NCBI GenBank assembly: GCA_944326545.1
Contig: CALVEH010000002.1
Location: 186,001-250,000 of the forward strand
Direction of reading: 5' to 3'
From: Candidatus Gastranaerophilales bacterium
GTDB taxonomy: Bacteria; Cyanobacteriota; Vampirovibrionia; Gastranaerophilales; Gastranaerophilaceae
DNA: 64,000 nucleotides
The position numbers and the translations under genes were made by a program. Below are positions 44,380 to 53,369 of the stretch, one piece after another; position 1 is the first letter of the stretch; each line of letters starts with the position of its first letter. The notes beneath the pieces were generated by a model. That model saw only the letters and a program-made list of their open reading frames with translations. It was not told the DNA's origin and did not search any database.

Positions 44380-44408
44380 TTGCAAAGTTATATAATAAGT
44401 GTTATAAT
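44380..44408 (+). promoter_or_regulatory. Strong predicted sigma-70 promoter of a small RNA
   Basis: TTGCAA (44380-44385) and a perfect TATAAT (44403-44408) are separated by exactly 17 bases. The predicted start is near 44415. Confidence 0.7.
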
Positions 44409-44414
44409 AATAAT

Positions 44415-44517
44415 GTTATTAATGTTTCGGCTAGTGTAAAAACCTTACGAGGGTCGGGATGTAAGATTTAAACATCGAAAGATGTTTGTGAGATTACAAA
44501 ACCCCTCGTTTTTTTTT
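44415..44517 (+). ncRNA. Candidate small RNA of about 100 nt, family not recognised
   Basis: It is bounded by a consensus-like promoter and a strong terminator. ACGAGGGT (44447-44454) pairs with ACCCCTCGT (44501-44509), followed by eight or nine T. Inside lie TGTAA/TTACA (44460-44464 and 44494-44498) and a perfect 7-bp hairpin AAACATC-GAAA-GATGTTT (44470-44487) capped by a GNRA loop. The 5' part has CCTTAC, which could pair with GTAAG (44461-44465) as an alternative fold. There is no open frame with a ribosome site. The SRP RNA core (GGAAG/AGCA) is absent, and it is too short for 6S RNA. Confidence 0.72.
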
Positions 44518-44540
44518 GCCTCTTTTTTGCTTGTTTTACC

Positions 44541-45224
44541 CTACGTGAAGTTTATATTTGTTATTTTCTTTAGGTTTACAGACTTTGGAGATTCTATTTC
44601 TTTTATCTTTATAAAAGAATCTAACTGTTTAGAATACTCCATCATTCTGCCTCTTGGTATATATAAATCTGTCATAAAAGTTCTTTCTGAACTCGGATTT
44701 TTTATAAAGCCAAATTTTGAATAAAAACTATCCAAATCTATACGACTATTGCTGACTACATCAAGACCAATTCTTTTTACATTAGAATTCTCACAATTGT
44801 GGAATAAAAATTTTAACATACTCATACCTGTATACTTAACATACTTGTTTTGAGAAACAGGCCAAGAAGCAATATTATCCAAATAACAATCTTGCATGTC
44901 TTTATATGTAATAATCCCACAAGGTTTATTGCCCTCAACAAACAAAAAAGACTTTTGGGGAGTAGTAAACCCTGACATTAAAACAGCATTATTAATAATA
45001 CGCTTCCAAGTTCTTAAAATACTGTCTTTAAAACCACTACCTAAAGTAAGCGATTTCAATTTTATATTAGAGGCCATATTATCCAAAAATACTCTGTCAT
45101 CATAATCAAGACTGTATACTTTAAAAGAATGTGCAACATCTTTTATTGCAACATCAACTACAGCAAACTCTTTTGCCTTAAAACTCGTATTATTTACTCT
45201 GTTATTAATGTTTCTAACTTTCAT
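44541..45224 (-). CDS. GNAT-like acetyltransferase with N-terminal TSFKA motif
   Basis: The protein has 227 aa. NNTSFKAKEF occurs at residues 11-20. The C-terminal half has a GNAT plan: FVEGNKPCGIITYKD, YLDNIASWPVSQN, KYTGMSMLKFLFHNC at the acetyl-CoA loop (degenerate Q/RxxGxG/A), IGLDVVSNS and DSFYSKFGFIKN. An N-terminal region of 60-70 residues is not recognised. It has no signal peptide and no transmembrane helix. The substrate is unknown. Its stop lies 23 bases from the end of the convergent small RNA at 44415-44517. Confidence 0.65.
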   Translation of the reverse strand: MKVRNINNRVNNTSFKAKEFAVVDVAIKDVAHSFKVYSLDYDDRVFLDNMASNIKLKSLTLGSGFKDSILRTWKRIINNAVLMSGFTTPQKSFLFVEGNKPCGIITYKDMQDCYLDNIASWPVSQNKYVKYTGMSMLKFLFHNCENSNVKRIGLDVVSNSRIDLDSFYSKFGFIKNPSSERTFMTDLYIPRGRMMEYSKQLDSFIKIKEIESPKSVNLKKITNINFT

Positions 45225-45278
45225 AAAAATATCCGGCTATACAAGTGTAAATTAACTGCAAAAATTTTTCAAACAATA

Positions 45279-45307
45279 TTGATAAAATTAAAAAAAATTT
45301 TTATAAT
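45279..45307 (+). promoter_or_regulatory. Predicted sigma-70 promoter upstream of the 45380 operon
   Basis: TTGATA (45279-45284) and TATAAT (45302-45307) have a 17-base spacer. Transcription would start near 45314 and immediately meet a terminator hairpin before the first gene. Confidence 0.6.
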
Positions 45308-45331
45308 GATTATGAAAGGTTATTTAATTTA

Positions 45332-45365
45332 AGTATCTCAAATAAAATATGAGATACTTTTTTTA
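45332..45365 (+). terminator. Terminator/attenuator in the 45380 leader
   Basis: The arms agtatctca (45332-45340) and tgagatact (45350-45358) are followed by TTTTTTTA, about 20 bases after the predicted start and 15 bases before the next ATG. Confidence 0.65.
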
Positions 45366-45379
45366 TCTAAAAGGGACCG

Positions 45380-46114
45380 ATGTATCGTTTTTACAGAGCC
45401 TTAATATTAACAATTTTAATGATAATTCCCCAAACAGCGTTTGCTCAGCAAACTATTATTAACGTGCCATCATCAGATGTGTTGCCATACGGAGAAGTTA
45501 TACTTAAACAGTCAAACAAATTCAGACCTTTTGGTGACGGTAAATATGTATCACTAACCCCTCAAATAATTGTTGGTACAGGCAAAGGAACAGAAATTTC
45601 AGTAGAAGCAGGCACCAACATAGAAGATACAACTTCTGTAAAAATGAACATTACAGCGAAAAAAGTTTTTAAAATAAAAAAATCTGCCAGATTCACGGTT
45701 GGTGGAGTTATAAATCCTTCCTTAACAGAAGGTCAAAAACCTGACAGTATGATATACGCTCATGGCTCATATCTTTGTAAAAAAACAAAAACAACAATAA
45801 CAGCAGGCGGTTTTGTCGGCGGAAAACAAGAAATGCCTTCATTAACAGGTGTTATGCTTGGTATAGACCAAACAATTATCCCTAACAAACTCCGTATAGC
45901 AGTTGATTGGATGTCACGAGATGAATCTTGGGGCGCCCTTGGAGCAGGGCTAAAAATAAGACCTGAGCCAACAACTTCTATAACAACAGCTGTCATAATT
46001 CCAAACGCAGACGAAAACCGTCTTGCTTTTTCTGTATCGATATCAAAATATGTTGGAAAAGTACTGCCTGAACCGGCAAGAAAAGAAAAAGAAACTAATG
46101 GAGATAATTTGTGA
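45380..46114 (+). CDS. Secreted beta-barrel-like hypothetical protein
   Basis: The protein has 244 aa with a signal peptide ending AFAQQ. The rest alternates short strands with few helices (KYVSLTPQIIVGTGKGTEISVEAGT, SARFTVGGVINPS, TTTITAGGFVGGKQ, LGAGLKIRPEPTTSITTAVIIP). It could be a small outer-membrane barrel or a periplasmic beta-protein. The C-terminus is charged and lacks the Phe end typical of OMPs. The stop (TGA, 46112-46114) overlaps the ATG of the next gene by one base. AAGGGA precedes the start. Confidence 0.7.
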   Translation: MYRFYRALILTILMIIPQTAFAQQTIINVPSSDVLPYGEVILKQSNKFRPFGDGKYVSLTPQIIVGTGKGTEISVEAGTNIEDTTSVKMNITAKKVFKIKKSARFTVGGVINPSLTEGQKPDSMIYAHGSYLCKKTKTTITAGGFVGGKQEMPSLTGVMLGIDQTIIPNKLRIAVDWMSRDESWGALGAGLKIRPEPTTSITTAVIIPNADENRLAFSVSISKYVGKVLPEPARKEKETNGDNL

Positions 46115-46518
46115 TGAAAAAGATTATATCAGCAGCTTTTATAACTTTTGTTTTTATATCATTTTCACATTTCGCATGTGCAGAAAGTCCCAAAAATTAT
46201 CAAAAAGCAAAGCTTGAAGGAATGAATTTTTCTAACCTAAACCTCGAAGGTGCAAACTTTGAAAATGCTGAGTTAGATAAGGCAAACTTCAAAAATGCAA
46301 ACCTAAAAAATGCAAACTTTAAAGACGCAGACATAGAAAAAGCCACTTTTGAAGGAGCTGACCTTGAAGGTGCAAACTTTGAAAACGCTGACCTTGAAGA
46401 AACCTCTTTACTGAATGCCAACATAAAAAATGTAAACTTTAAAAATACAGAACTTGAATACGCAATCTGGACAGACGGAACTGTATGCGGAGCTGGTTCA
46501 GTAGGTTCTTGTTGGTAA
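46114..46518 (+). CDS. Secreted pentapeptide-repeat protein
   Basis: The protein has 134 aa from the ATG at 46114 (GGAG about 10 bases upstream). The signal peptide ends near HFACAES. Residues 34-118 hold about 14-16 A(D/N)LxX repeats (ANFENAELDKANFKNANLKN and so on), which fold as a right-handed quadrilateral beta-helix. The C-terminus has three Cys (VCGAGSVGSCW plus one in the signal). It overlaps the barrel-like protein gene by one base and should be coupled to it. The function is unknown. Confidence 0.88.
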   Translation: MKKIISAAFITFVFISFSHFACAESPKNYQKAKLEGMNFSNLNLEGANFENAELDKANFKNANLKNANFKDADIEKATFEGADLEGANFENADLEETSLLNANIKNVNFKNTELEYAIWTDGTVCGAGSVGSCW

Positions 46519-46935
46519 TTAAGAATTAATCAACTTTTGATACGGAATAGTTATACATTCAGGCAAGCGTCTAAACATTTTATTAGTTGTAGTATTAACA
46601 GCAACACAAGTCACGTTAGCAACTATATTCACTACGCCAGTATCTTTATTTTTAAGAGTCTGCTTAAAGATAATTGCGCTTGGTCGTAATTCTTCAATTT
46701 CTGTAGTCAAAATCAAATTATCATCCAACTTGGCAGAAACTTTATATTTTACATTAAGCTCAACAACAGGCAAAACACAACCTTCTTCTTGCATCTGTTT
46801 TAAGTCAAGCCCCAATACTTTATCGGTAAACTCGATTCTGCCTGCCTCTAACCATCTTAAATATGCACCGTGCCAAACAACACCATAAGCGTCTGTATCG
46901 GCATAATATACTCTTATCTCATTATCGTGTTTCAT
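46519..46935 (-). CDS. Acyl-CoA thioesterase, 4HBT family (YbgC-like)
   Basis: The protein has 138 aa. VYYADTDAYGVVWHGAYLRWLE is the hot-dog active site with the catalytic Asp in DTDAYGVVWH. KYKVSAKLDDNLILTTEIEEL and RLPECI are further features. YbgC in the Tol-Pal cluster acts on short acyl-CoAs; no tol genes are here. It ends one base from the convergent pentapeptide-repeat gene and follows the TPR gene by 16 bases. Confidence 0.9.
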   Translation of the reverse strand: MKHDNEIRVYYADTDAYGVVWHGAYLRWLEAGRIEFTDKVLGLDLKQMQEEGCVLPVVELNVKYKVSAKLDDNLILTTEIEELRPSAIIFKQTLKNKDTGVVNIVANVTCVAVNTTTNKMFRRLPECITIPYQKLINS

Positions 46936-46951
46936 AAAAAACCTACTTTAA

Positions 46952-48556
46952 CTAAGAATCAAAAAGTCCTTGGATTTTATCTGCAATTTCTTGAGGATCA
47001 AGCTCGTTTGTAACATTATTCAAATCCATTGCAATTTGATAAAGTTTTGCAGCCTCAACCTTGTCACCTTTAATAGCAACGGAACGTCCAAGGTTATAAT
47101 GAGCCAATGCATAGTTTGGATTAAACTTAATAGCCTTTTCAAAAAGTTCTATTGCATTTTGAACACGTCCTAAATCATCAAGATAAATAACGCCAAGGTT
47201 ATTATAAGCAATATCGTACGTAGGATCGTATTTTATAGACAATTCATACTCTTTTATAGCTTCATCAATATCTCCCTTACCCCAATGCAAAAAGCCCAAA
47301 TTACAATGAATTTTGGCGTTAGTTGGATCAAGTTCCAAAGCTCTTCTATAAACAGTCAATGCGTTGTTATACTCTTGCTTGTCGTAAAAAGCACTACCCA
47401 AATTGATAAATATATCAATATCTGTAGGGGTCAAAAGATATGCGCTGTGATAAGCACTAATTGCCGCATCTGTGTTTTTCTCAGCTTCTTGAAAAACATA
47501 ACCCAAAGTCTGAGCAATAACACTTGTCCACTCAGGTTTTGGATTTAAGGTTATAGCGTTTTGATAATAAGAGATTGCTGCCTTAGTTTCTCCTTTAAGG
47601 TACAAGATATTTGCAAGATTGCTGTAGAACTCAGCTGCATTAGGTTGTATTTCAATAAGTTTTAAATAAGACTCAACAGCACTGTCTAAATCACCCAACT
47701 CTTCATATACAGAGCACAATGAGCGATAAGCTGTTATATTAAGACTGTCAACAATTATAGCCATTTTATACTCAAGTATGGCATCTTCATAACGACCCAT
47801 TGCTCTATAAATATCACCTAAAAGGCAATACAAAAGAACAAACCCCGGAGCTTTATCAAGGGCATCTCTATACAAATCGACCGCATCATTTATACCGTTT
47901 CTTGCTACCAGATACCATCCTTTTAACAACATTGGCATAAACTGCAAATAAGAAAGAACCTTAAACACACTTTTTAAAGCATGCTTATCAAAAGGCAGTG
48001 TAAGCAAAGAGAGGAACAACTCTTTTTGTCTTAACAAAGATATTTTAAAACTCTTAACAGACATTACTCTGTAGAGATTGTATTTCAAAAAATGAGCTCT
48101 TGATGACGTAAATGGCTTTAATTTAATAGCCTTTTGAGCAAAATCCATTGCATCAGGGAAATGAGCTTTTTTAGTATGACAACACGCAAGCATATAGTAT
48201 GCTTGAGCATTTTTGTCATTTTTTTCTACAGCAAGATTAAAATAGTTAATGGCTCTATCGATTTCATTTTTATAATAAAAAGCCATACCTATTTTGAAAT
48301 ATATTTCATCAGAATTAATATAAGACTCAAGAGCACGCTGATATTCTGTAATAGCCTCATCAATATACTGACGAGCCTGACGAATATCCAAGTGCCACTC
48401 TATGTATAAATCACCTAACTTAACATGCAACTCAGCATTAGTCGGGTCTTTAGACAACTCGAGCTGACACTTTTCAATAGCACGTTGTAAGCTGCTATTA
48501 ACCTTAAAATCTTTTTTATTCTTATCTCTATCTCTATACTGTAATATTCTAAACAT
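46952..48556 (-). CDS. TPR-repeat protein
   Basis: The protein has 534 aa. About ten to eleven tetratricopeptide repeats with the W/L-G-Y-A-F/Y-A-P pattern, such as AELHVKLGDLYIEWHLDIRQ, AQAYYMLACCHTKKAHFPDA, NAEFYSNLANILYLKGETKA and YDIAYNNLGVIYLDDLG, span residues 35-525. It has no signal peptide and no enzymatic domain. It is a cytoplasmic protein-protein scaffold of unknown partner. It lies between the PilZ gene and the thioesterase gene in an operon of minus-strand genes. Confidence 0.9.
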   Translation of the reverse strand: MFRILQYRDRDKNKKDFKVNSSLQRAIEKCQLELSKDPTNAELHVKLGDLYIEWHLDIRQARQYIDEAITEYQRALESYINSDEIYFKIGMAFYYKNEIDRAINYFNLAVEKNDKNAQAYYMLACCHTKKAHFPDAMDFAQKAIKLKPFTSSRAHFLKYNLYRVMSVKSFKISLLRQKELFLSLLTLPFDKHALKSVFKVLSYLQFMPMLLKGWYLVARNGINDAVDLYRDALDKAPGFVLLYCLLGDIYRAMGRYEDAILEYKMAIIVDSLNITAYRSLCSVYEELGDLDSAVESYLKLIEIQPNAAEFYSNLANILYLKGETKAAISYYQNAITLNPKPEWTSVIAQTLGYVFQEAEKNTDAAISAYHSAYLLTPTDIDIFINLGSAFYDKQEYNNALTVYRRALELDPTNAKIHCNLGFLHWGKGDIDEAIKEYELSIKYDPTYDIAYNNLGVIYLDDLGRVQNAIELFEKAIKFNPNYALAHYNLGRSVAIKGDKVEAAKLYQIAMDLNNVTNELDPQEIADKIQGLFDS

Positions 48557-48626
48557 GTTTACTTATTTTTTAACTCTAGTCTTATATTAAATTATTTATA
48601 TTATTTTTGCAAACTTACAAAATATC

Positions 48627-49253
48627 TCAAGAATTGGATTTTGCATTTTGCTCACGTTCTATCAATAAACACTTTTGGATTATCTTATCACGGTCTTTTT
48701 CCGTAATCTTTAAAAATTCCATAACATATTCATTAGAACGATAAAAATTCTTATGAATTATTATCCCTGATACCTTTATCAAGGAAGAAAACTCATCAAG
48801 ACGTAATCTTGCTTCGTACTCTTTTCCGACCTCTATTGAATCTTCACACAAGAATCTGACGCCACCACCACTTAAATCAATTGTGGCGGTTTTTATGTTA
48901 TCTTCTTCATCTTTACCAATAATAAAGAAATCTGTTATAAACGGCATTCTTAAGTATCGTCTGCGTTGTATAACCTGATGGTGATTGCTAAACTCTATAA
49001 CAAACACCCCGTTAAAAGGTGAATCAAATACAATGGAATCAAAAATCATAATGCCGGTAAAGCTGTAAACAAAAGCTTTTATTTCAGTGCCTTCACTCAA
49101 ATATGGAATATATTCCTTTTGAGAAGCAGGAAAAGAAAGCACAAGACGATCAGACTCAGGCTCAAGAATATAGCAATCAATAATGGTTTTGCTAATACCT
49201 GTATCTAGCTCTACTTGTACTTTTTGACCTTTCTTTACAGCTCTGTTGTGCAT
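48627..49253 (-). CDS. PilZ-domain protein with YcgR-like N-domain
   Basis: The protein has 208 aa. A YcgR-type N-terminal barrel (about 5-95, TEIKAFVYSFTGIMIFDS) is followed by a PilZ domain with RRRYLRMPF and DLSGGGVRF, the RxxxR and D/NxSxxG motifs that bind cyclic di-GMP. It probably links c-di-GMP to surface motility or envelope behaviour. It starts 5 bases after the inactive M16 gene, so it is in the same operon. Confidence 0.92.
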   Translation of the reverse strand: MHNRAVKKGQKVQVELDTGISKTIIDCYILEPESDRLVLSFPASQKEYIPYLSEGTEIKAFVYSFTGIMIFDSIVFDSPFNGVFVIEFSNHHQVIQRRRYLRMPFITDFFIIGKDEEDNIKTATIDLSGGGVRFLCEDSIEVGKEYEARLRLDEFSSLIKVSGIIIHKNFYRSNEYVMEFLKITEKDRDKIIQKCLLIEREQNAKSNS

Positions 49254-49258
49254 TATAT

Positions 49259-50488
49259 CTATAGTCCTTTCAAATATTCAGACGGAGCAAGCACCGTTAG
49301 AACATAATTGTCAGTAATACAAGAATTAGCAACTCTTTGTATATCTTCAACAGTCACGTCTTGAACCATTTGAATAAATCTTTCTTCAAAATCAGCGCCA
49401 AGACCTTTATCTTCGTAATAAGCAATCAGGCTTGCCTGTTGAAGGTTTGTTTCTGAAAAGAATTGTCTTTTACCTATAAGGTTATTTTTTGCATTTTCAA
49501 GTTCTGTTTCTGAAACAGGAATATTTTTAATCTTATCAAGCTCAACCTTAAAGCCTTCTAAAGAAGTTTTTATGTTTTTAGGTTCAGTTGCAATGTAAAC
49601 ATTAAACAAAGCACTCTGATCATAAATTTCATAACTGCTTCTTACAACATAAGCCAAGCCTTTTTTGTCACGAAGTTCTAAAAACAGTCTTGAAGACAGC
49701 CCGCTGGAACCAAGCATAGTATTCATCACCATTATTGCAGGGTAGTCTTTATCAAAAATACTTGGAACTCTCCAACCTTGAATAATTTGAGCTTGAGAAG
49801 CATCATCTTTTTCTATTTTAACAACTTCTGCCTTATTCAAGTCCTGAGGTCTGTTTTCAATTTTACAATCTACAACATTTTTGATATCTGAAAAATATTT
49901 TTTCAACAAATCAATAACGCAATCATTGCTAAAGTCACCGGCTATACTTATAACTTTTGAAGACTTTTCAATTAACGAATGATAGGCCTTTTCAACATCT
50001 TGTTTTGTAATACAATCAATATCTTTCAAAATTTGTGTATAAGTATGACCGTAAGAATGATTTTTGTATATCGTTGAATAGAATCCATCTAAAGCTCTAG
50101 TTTTAGGCTCATCAAGTTCTGCTTGGATTTCACCTTTCAACTTAATAATTTCTTTTTCAAAATCATCTAAAGTTGAATTTTTAATAATATCAGCAAGAAT
50201 CTCAAGACCTTTTTCAAAATCTTCATTCAAGCATTGAAGCTTAAATCTTATAAAATCTTGCTTCATCTCGCTATAGCAATCAATAGCGTTTTCATCCAAT
50301 TCTTGAGCGAGTTTTTCTGCAGATCGATTTTTTGTACCCTGCAAAAACAGTCTGTTCAATATTGTATAAATACCTGCTTTTTGTTCAGGCTCAGATATCT
50401 TAAAGTAAAAACACAATGCATGTCGCGGAGTATTTTTATTTTCTTTAAGAATCAAAGGTATATTATTATCTAAAACTATTTTGTTCAT
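49259..50488 (-). CDS. M16 peptidase family, non-catalytic subunit
   Basis: The protein has 409 aa. It aligns with the M16 fold (GTKNRSAEKLAQELDENAI, SSGLSSRLFLELRDKKGLAYVV, GKRQFFSETNLQQASLIAYYE), but where HXXEH is expected it reads YTILNRLF, so the zinc site is absent. The R/Y pair typical of the partner subunit (SSRLF) is kept. It starts 12 bases after the active subunit, and together they should form a heterodimeric peptidase of the PqqL/YmxG or processing-peptidase type. AAGGAAG precedes the ATG. Confidence 0.9.
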   Translation of the reverse strand: MNKIVLDNNIPLILKENKNTPRHALCFYFKISEPEQKAGIYTILNRLFLQGTKNRSAEKLAQELDENAIDCYSEMKQDFIRFKLQCLNEDFEKGLEILADIIKNSTLDDFEKEIIKLKGEIQAELDEPKTRALDGFYSTIYKNHSYGHTYTQILKDIDCITKQDVEKAYHSLIEKSSKVISIAGDFSNDCVIDLLKKYFSDIKNVVDCKIENRPQDLNKAEVVKIEKDDASQAQIIQGWRVPSIFDKDYPAIMVMNTMLGSSGLSSRLFLELRDKKGLAYVVRSSYEIYDQSALFNVYIATEPKNIKTSLEGFKVELDKIKNIPVSETELENAKNNLIGKRQFFSETNLQQASLIAYYEDKGLGADFEERFIQMVQDVTVEDIQRVANSCITDNYVLTVLAPSEYLKGL

Positions 50489-50500
50489 TGTTCTTCCTTT

Positions 50501-51835
50501 TTATTCCGGCAATAGTACAGTAGTGACAGAGTGATTTAAAGCCAAATACTTTTGGGCAGCTTCGTTAACTTCTGCCATAGTTATTGAATCAAGTGCTTCA
50601 GAGTACTGTTCAACCAAATCTAAATCATCACAAACAGTCATATAATAACCGATATTTTCGGCTATATCTGAAACAGTTTCTGCTGATTCAGCAAAGCGAG
50701 CTTTTAATTTTTTCTTTGCTTTATTAAACTCACGCTCTGTCATATCGCCTTTTAATAATTTTTCCAATTCGGATTTAATAAGCTCCAATGCCTCATCTTT
50801 TTTATCAGCTTTGTAATTAGCCTGAACAAAGAAATTTCCGCCATCTTTAAAATTATAAAAATCTGTAGCAACAACGTTGAAAACAGGTTCTGCAACTTTT
50901 TCTATGAGGTTTTGATACAATCTGGAGCTTTGACCTTCGCCTAAAATAATATTTATAATTTCAAGAGCTATATTAGCTTTTAAATCTCTTGCAATAGGGC
51001 CTAACCAACCTGTAATAGCAAACCCAGTATTAATTTTGCCCTTAAGTTCAATATATTTTGCTTCATCAACAGGTTTGTCCAATTGATATTGAGGGTTTTG
51101 GAAATTTTCTCTTCCTTTGAAATCGAACTCTTTGCACAACAACTCAAGTACTTTTTCGTGGTCAAAATCACCGGCAACAATAGTTGTAATATTGTTAGGA
51201 GTATAGTGTGTTCTGTAATAATCTAAAATTGTTTCTCTCGGTATTGAAGCAATTGTTTCAGGAAAACCAATAACATCACGTCTGTACGGATGACTTGTGT
51301 ACATATTTTTGTTAGTGGAGTTATAAATTTTTGTCCAAGGCTGATCCTGACGCATTCTGATTTCTTCAATAACAACGTGTCTTTCTCTTTTTTGAGATAC
51401 ATTATCGTCACCCAAAGTAAAAACAGGCCCTATTTCATCCTCAGGAATAACAGGATCAAGCATCATATCGGCATGTAATTCTACAGCTTCTTTTAAATAA
51501 GCGTCATTAGGACCTTTTGGTAATGTTACATAGTAAAAAGTATAATCTTTCCAAGTTGCAGCATTAACAATTGCACCTTTAGCCTCTAATGTTTTATCAA
51601 AGTATCCTGCTTTATGCTTATGAGTACCTTTAAACATAAGGTGTTCCAAAAAATGAGAGATACCGTTGTTCTCATCATTTTCGTTTATAGAACCTGTTTT
51701 AACCCAGCTTGAAACATTAACAAGTCCGCCTTCTTTATGAGCTAGGACTATTTTATGTCCGTTTTCTCGTTCATATATTTCTACAGGACGAGTCAAATAC
51801 GGATAATTTATTTCTTTTTTTATAATATTTTCCAC
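50501..51835 (-). CDS. M16 zinc peptidase, catalytic subunit
   Basis: The protein has 444 aa from the GTG at 51835 (AGAGG 7 bases upstream). An ATG six codons earlier lies on the wrong side of that ribosome site. H61-F-L-E64-H65 (GISHFLEHLMFKGT) is the inverse zinc motif, and VIEEIRM supplies the third ligand. It lacks a signal peptide, so it should act in the cytoplasm, as in the ymxG type. It heads the operon: M16 active, M16 inactive, PilZ, TPR, thioesterase. Confidence 0.9.
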   Translation of the reverse strand: MENIIKKEINYPYLTRPVEIYERENGHKIVLAHKEGGLVNVSSWVKTGSINENDENNGISHFLEHLMFKGTHKHKAGYFDKTLEAKGAIVNAATWKDYTFYYVTLPKGPNDAYLKEAVELHADMMLDPVIPEDEIGPVFTLGDDNVSQKRERHVVIEEIRMRQDQPWTKIYNSTNKNMYTSHPYRRDVIGFPETIASIPRETILDYYRTHYTPNNITTIVAGDFDHEKVLELLCKEFDFKGRENFQNPQYQLDKPVDEAKYIELKGKINTGFAITGWLGPIARDLKANIALEIINIILGEGQSSRLYQNLIEKVAEPVFNVVATDFYNFKDGGNFFVQANYKADKKDEALELIKSELEKLLKGDMTEREFNKAKKKLKARFAESAETVSDIAENIGYYMTVCDDLDLVEQYSEALDSITMAEVNEAAQKYLALNHSVTTVLLPE

Positions 51836-51915
51836 CTGACTACCTCTATACATAATTTACCAAACTATTGTATCAGATAAACAAGGCTTTTACACGTATA
51901 GACGGTGGATTTTCT

Positions 51916-53367
51916 TTATTTTATATTCCAAAAATCAGGATGTAACATAGCCAAAAACGGAATCAATTCCAACCTGCCCACAAGCATATTAAATATACAA
52001 ATAATCTTTGACACAGGGTGCAAAATATCAAAAGACCCCATCGGCCCGATAGGTCCAAAACCAGGACCAACGTTACCAAGTGTTGTTATACTACCTGTTA
52101 AACCAATAATGGTATTGTTCTCTAAAACAGATATAACAAGAGCAGATAAAGCAAAAATCAAAAAGTAAAAGAAGATAAATGCAACAATCTGTTTAATAAC
52201 TTCTACAGGAACAATTGATCTGTTAAATTTTATAGGATAAACAGCGTTAGGGTGCATAATTTGAGCAACTTCTTTTTTCATATATTTGAATAAAATCATC
52301 CATCTGATTACTTTCAAACCACCACCGGCAGATCCTGCACAAGCTCCACAGAAAAGTAATAAAAACAACACAAGCTTTGCAGGCAAAGACCATAATGCAA
52401 AATCAGACGATGCAAAACCTGCTGTCGTAATTATACTGCACACTTGAAATACAGCTGATGTTATTGAATCCCAAACGTCAAAGGAATTTTGGAAAAACAA
52501 TACAAGTGCAAGCACAACAGAAAATGCAAAAACAATGCAAGCGTACGTAATAAATTCTTCATCTTTCAATGCAAAAGATATTTTTTTATTCAAATAAACT
52601 TTATACATAAGTGCAAAGTTTGCGCCAGCAAAAAACAGAAAAATACTTATTATCCAACATATCAAATTAGAATGATACCCTTGGATACTCAACGGATTAG
52701 GTGAAAAACCGCCACCTGCAAGTGTTGAAAAAGAGTTGCAAAAAGCATCAAATAAAGGCATGCCTGCAAGCTTTAAGCAAACAATCTCAAACACTGTAAG
52801 AATTAAATATATTGTCCAAACAGCAGTAGCAGTATGTCTTATTCTGGGTGTAATTTTATCTTCAGTAGGCCCTGGAGCTTCCGCAAAAAACATCTGTCTT
52901 CCTGCTACGGCAAACTGGGGCAAAATAGCAATAAACAAAACGATTATCCCCATACCACCTAGCCATTGACTCATCGAACGCCAAAAAAACATTGCCTTTG
53001 GAAAATCAAACGAAGTCAAAATAGTCGCACCAGTTGTAGTAATACCTGAAACTGCCTCAAAAAGACTATTTATAGGGCTTAAGCCATAAAACAAATACGG
53101 TATCATACCCATTAAAGAAAACAAAATCCACGACAAAGCAACAACGCAAAGTGCCTCAGATTTTTTAATATCATTTAAACTTTCAAAAGTATTTGAGCGT
53201 GTTTTAAAGCTAAAACTAAGCAACAAACACAAAACAGAAGGTGTAATAAAAGGCATTATTGAAGAATAATCGCCATAATAAAGAGCTACGGCAATCGGTG
53301 CAAGTATAACTATTGCAATGCACCTTAATATCAATCTCAAAGAAGTGAATATGTACGTAAGCCTCAT
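51916..53367 (-). CDS. trkH: Potassium uptake membrane subunit TrkH
   Basis: The protein has 483 aa with about ten transmembrane helices. Four selectivity-filter segments are visible: GITTTGATIL, FSTLAGGGFSP, ITTAGFASS and GSITTLGNVGPGFG. The TrkH/KtrB fold carries K+ across the inner membrane under control of TrkA. It starts 2 bases after the trkA stop, in a trkA-trkH operon. Confidence 0.95.
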   Translation of the reverse strand: MRLTYIFTSLRLILRCIAIVILAPIAVALYYGDYSSIMPFITPSVLCLLLSFSFKTRSNTFESLNDIKKSEALCVVALSWILFSLMGMIPYLFYGLSPINSLFEAVSGITTTGATILTSFDFPKAMFFWRSMSQWLGGMGIIVLFIAILPQFAVAGRQMFFAEAPGPTEDKITPRIRHTATAVWTIYLILTVFEIVCLKLAGMPLFDAFCNSFSTLAGGGFSPNPLSIQGYHSNLICWIISIFLFFAGANFALMYKVYLNKKISFALKDEEFITYACIVFAFSVVLALVLFFQNSFDVWDSITSAVFQVCSIITTAGFASSDFALWSLPAKLVLFLLLFCGACAGSAGGGLKVIRWMILFKYMKKEVAQIMHPNAVYPIKFNRSIVPVEVIKQIVAFIFFYFLIFALSALVISVLENNTIIGLTGSITTLGNVGPGFGPIGPMGSFDILHPVSKIICIFNMLVGRLELIPFLAMLHPDFWNIK

Positions 53368-53369
53368 TG

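Noticed and set aside
44415-44517. SRP RNA or 6S RNA
   Set aside because: The SRP core (GGAAG…AGCA) is missing and the length and shape do not fit 6S RNA.
45129-45332. 67-codon plus-strand frame before the 45380 gene
   Set aside because: It is mostly antisense to the GNAT-like gene, overlaps the predicted promoter and has no ribosome site.
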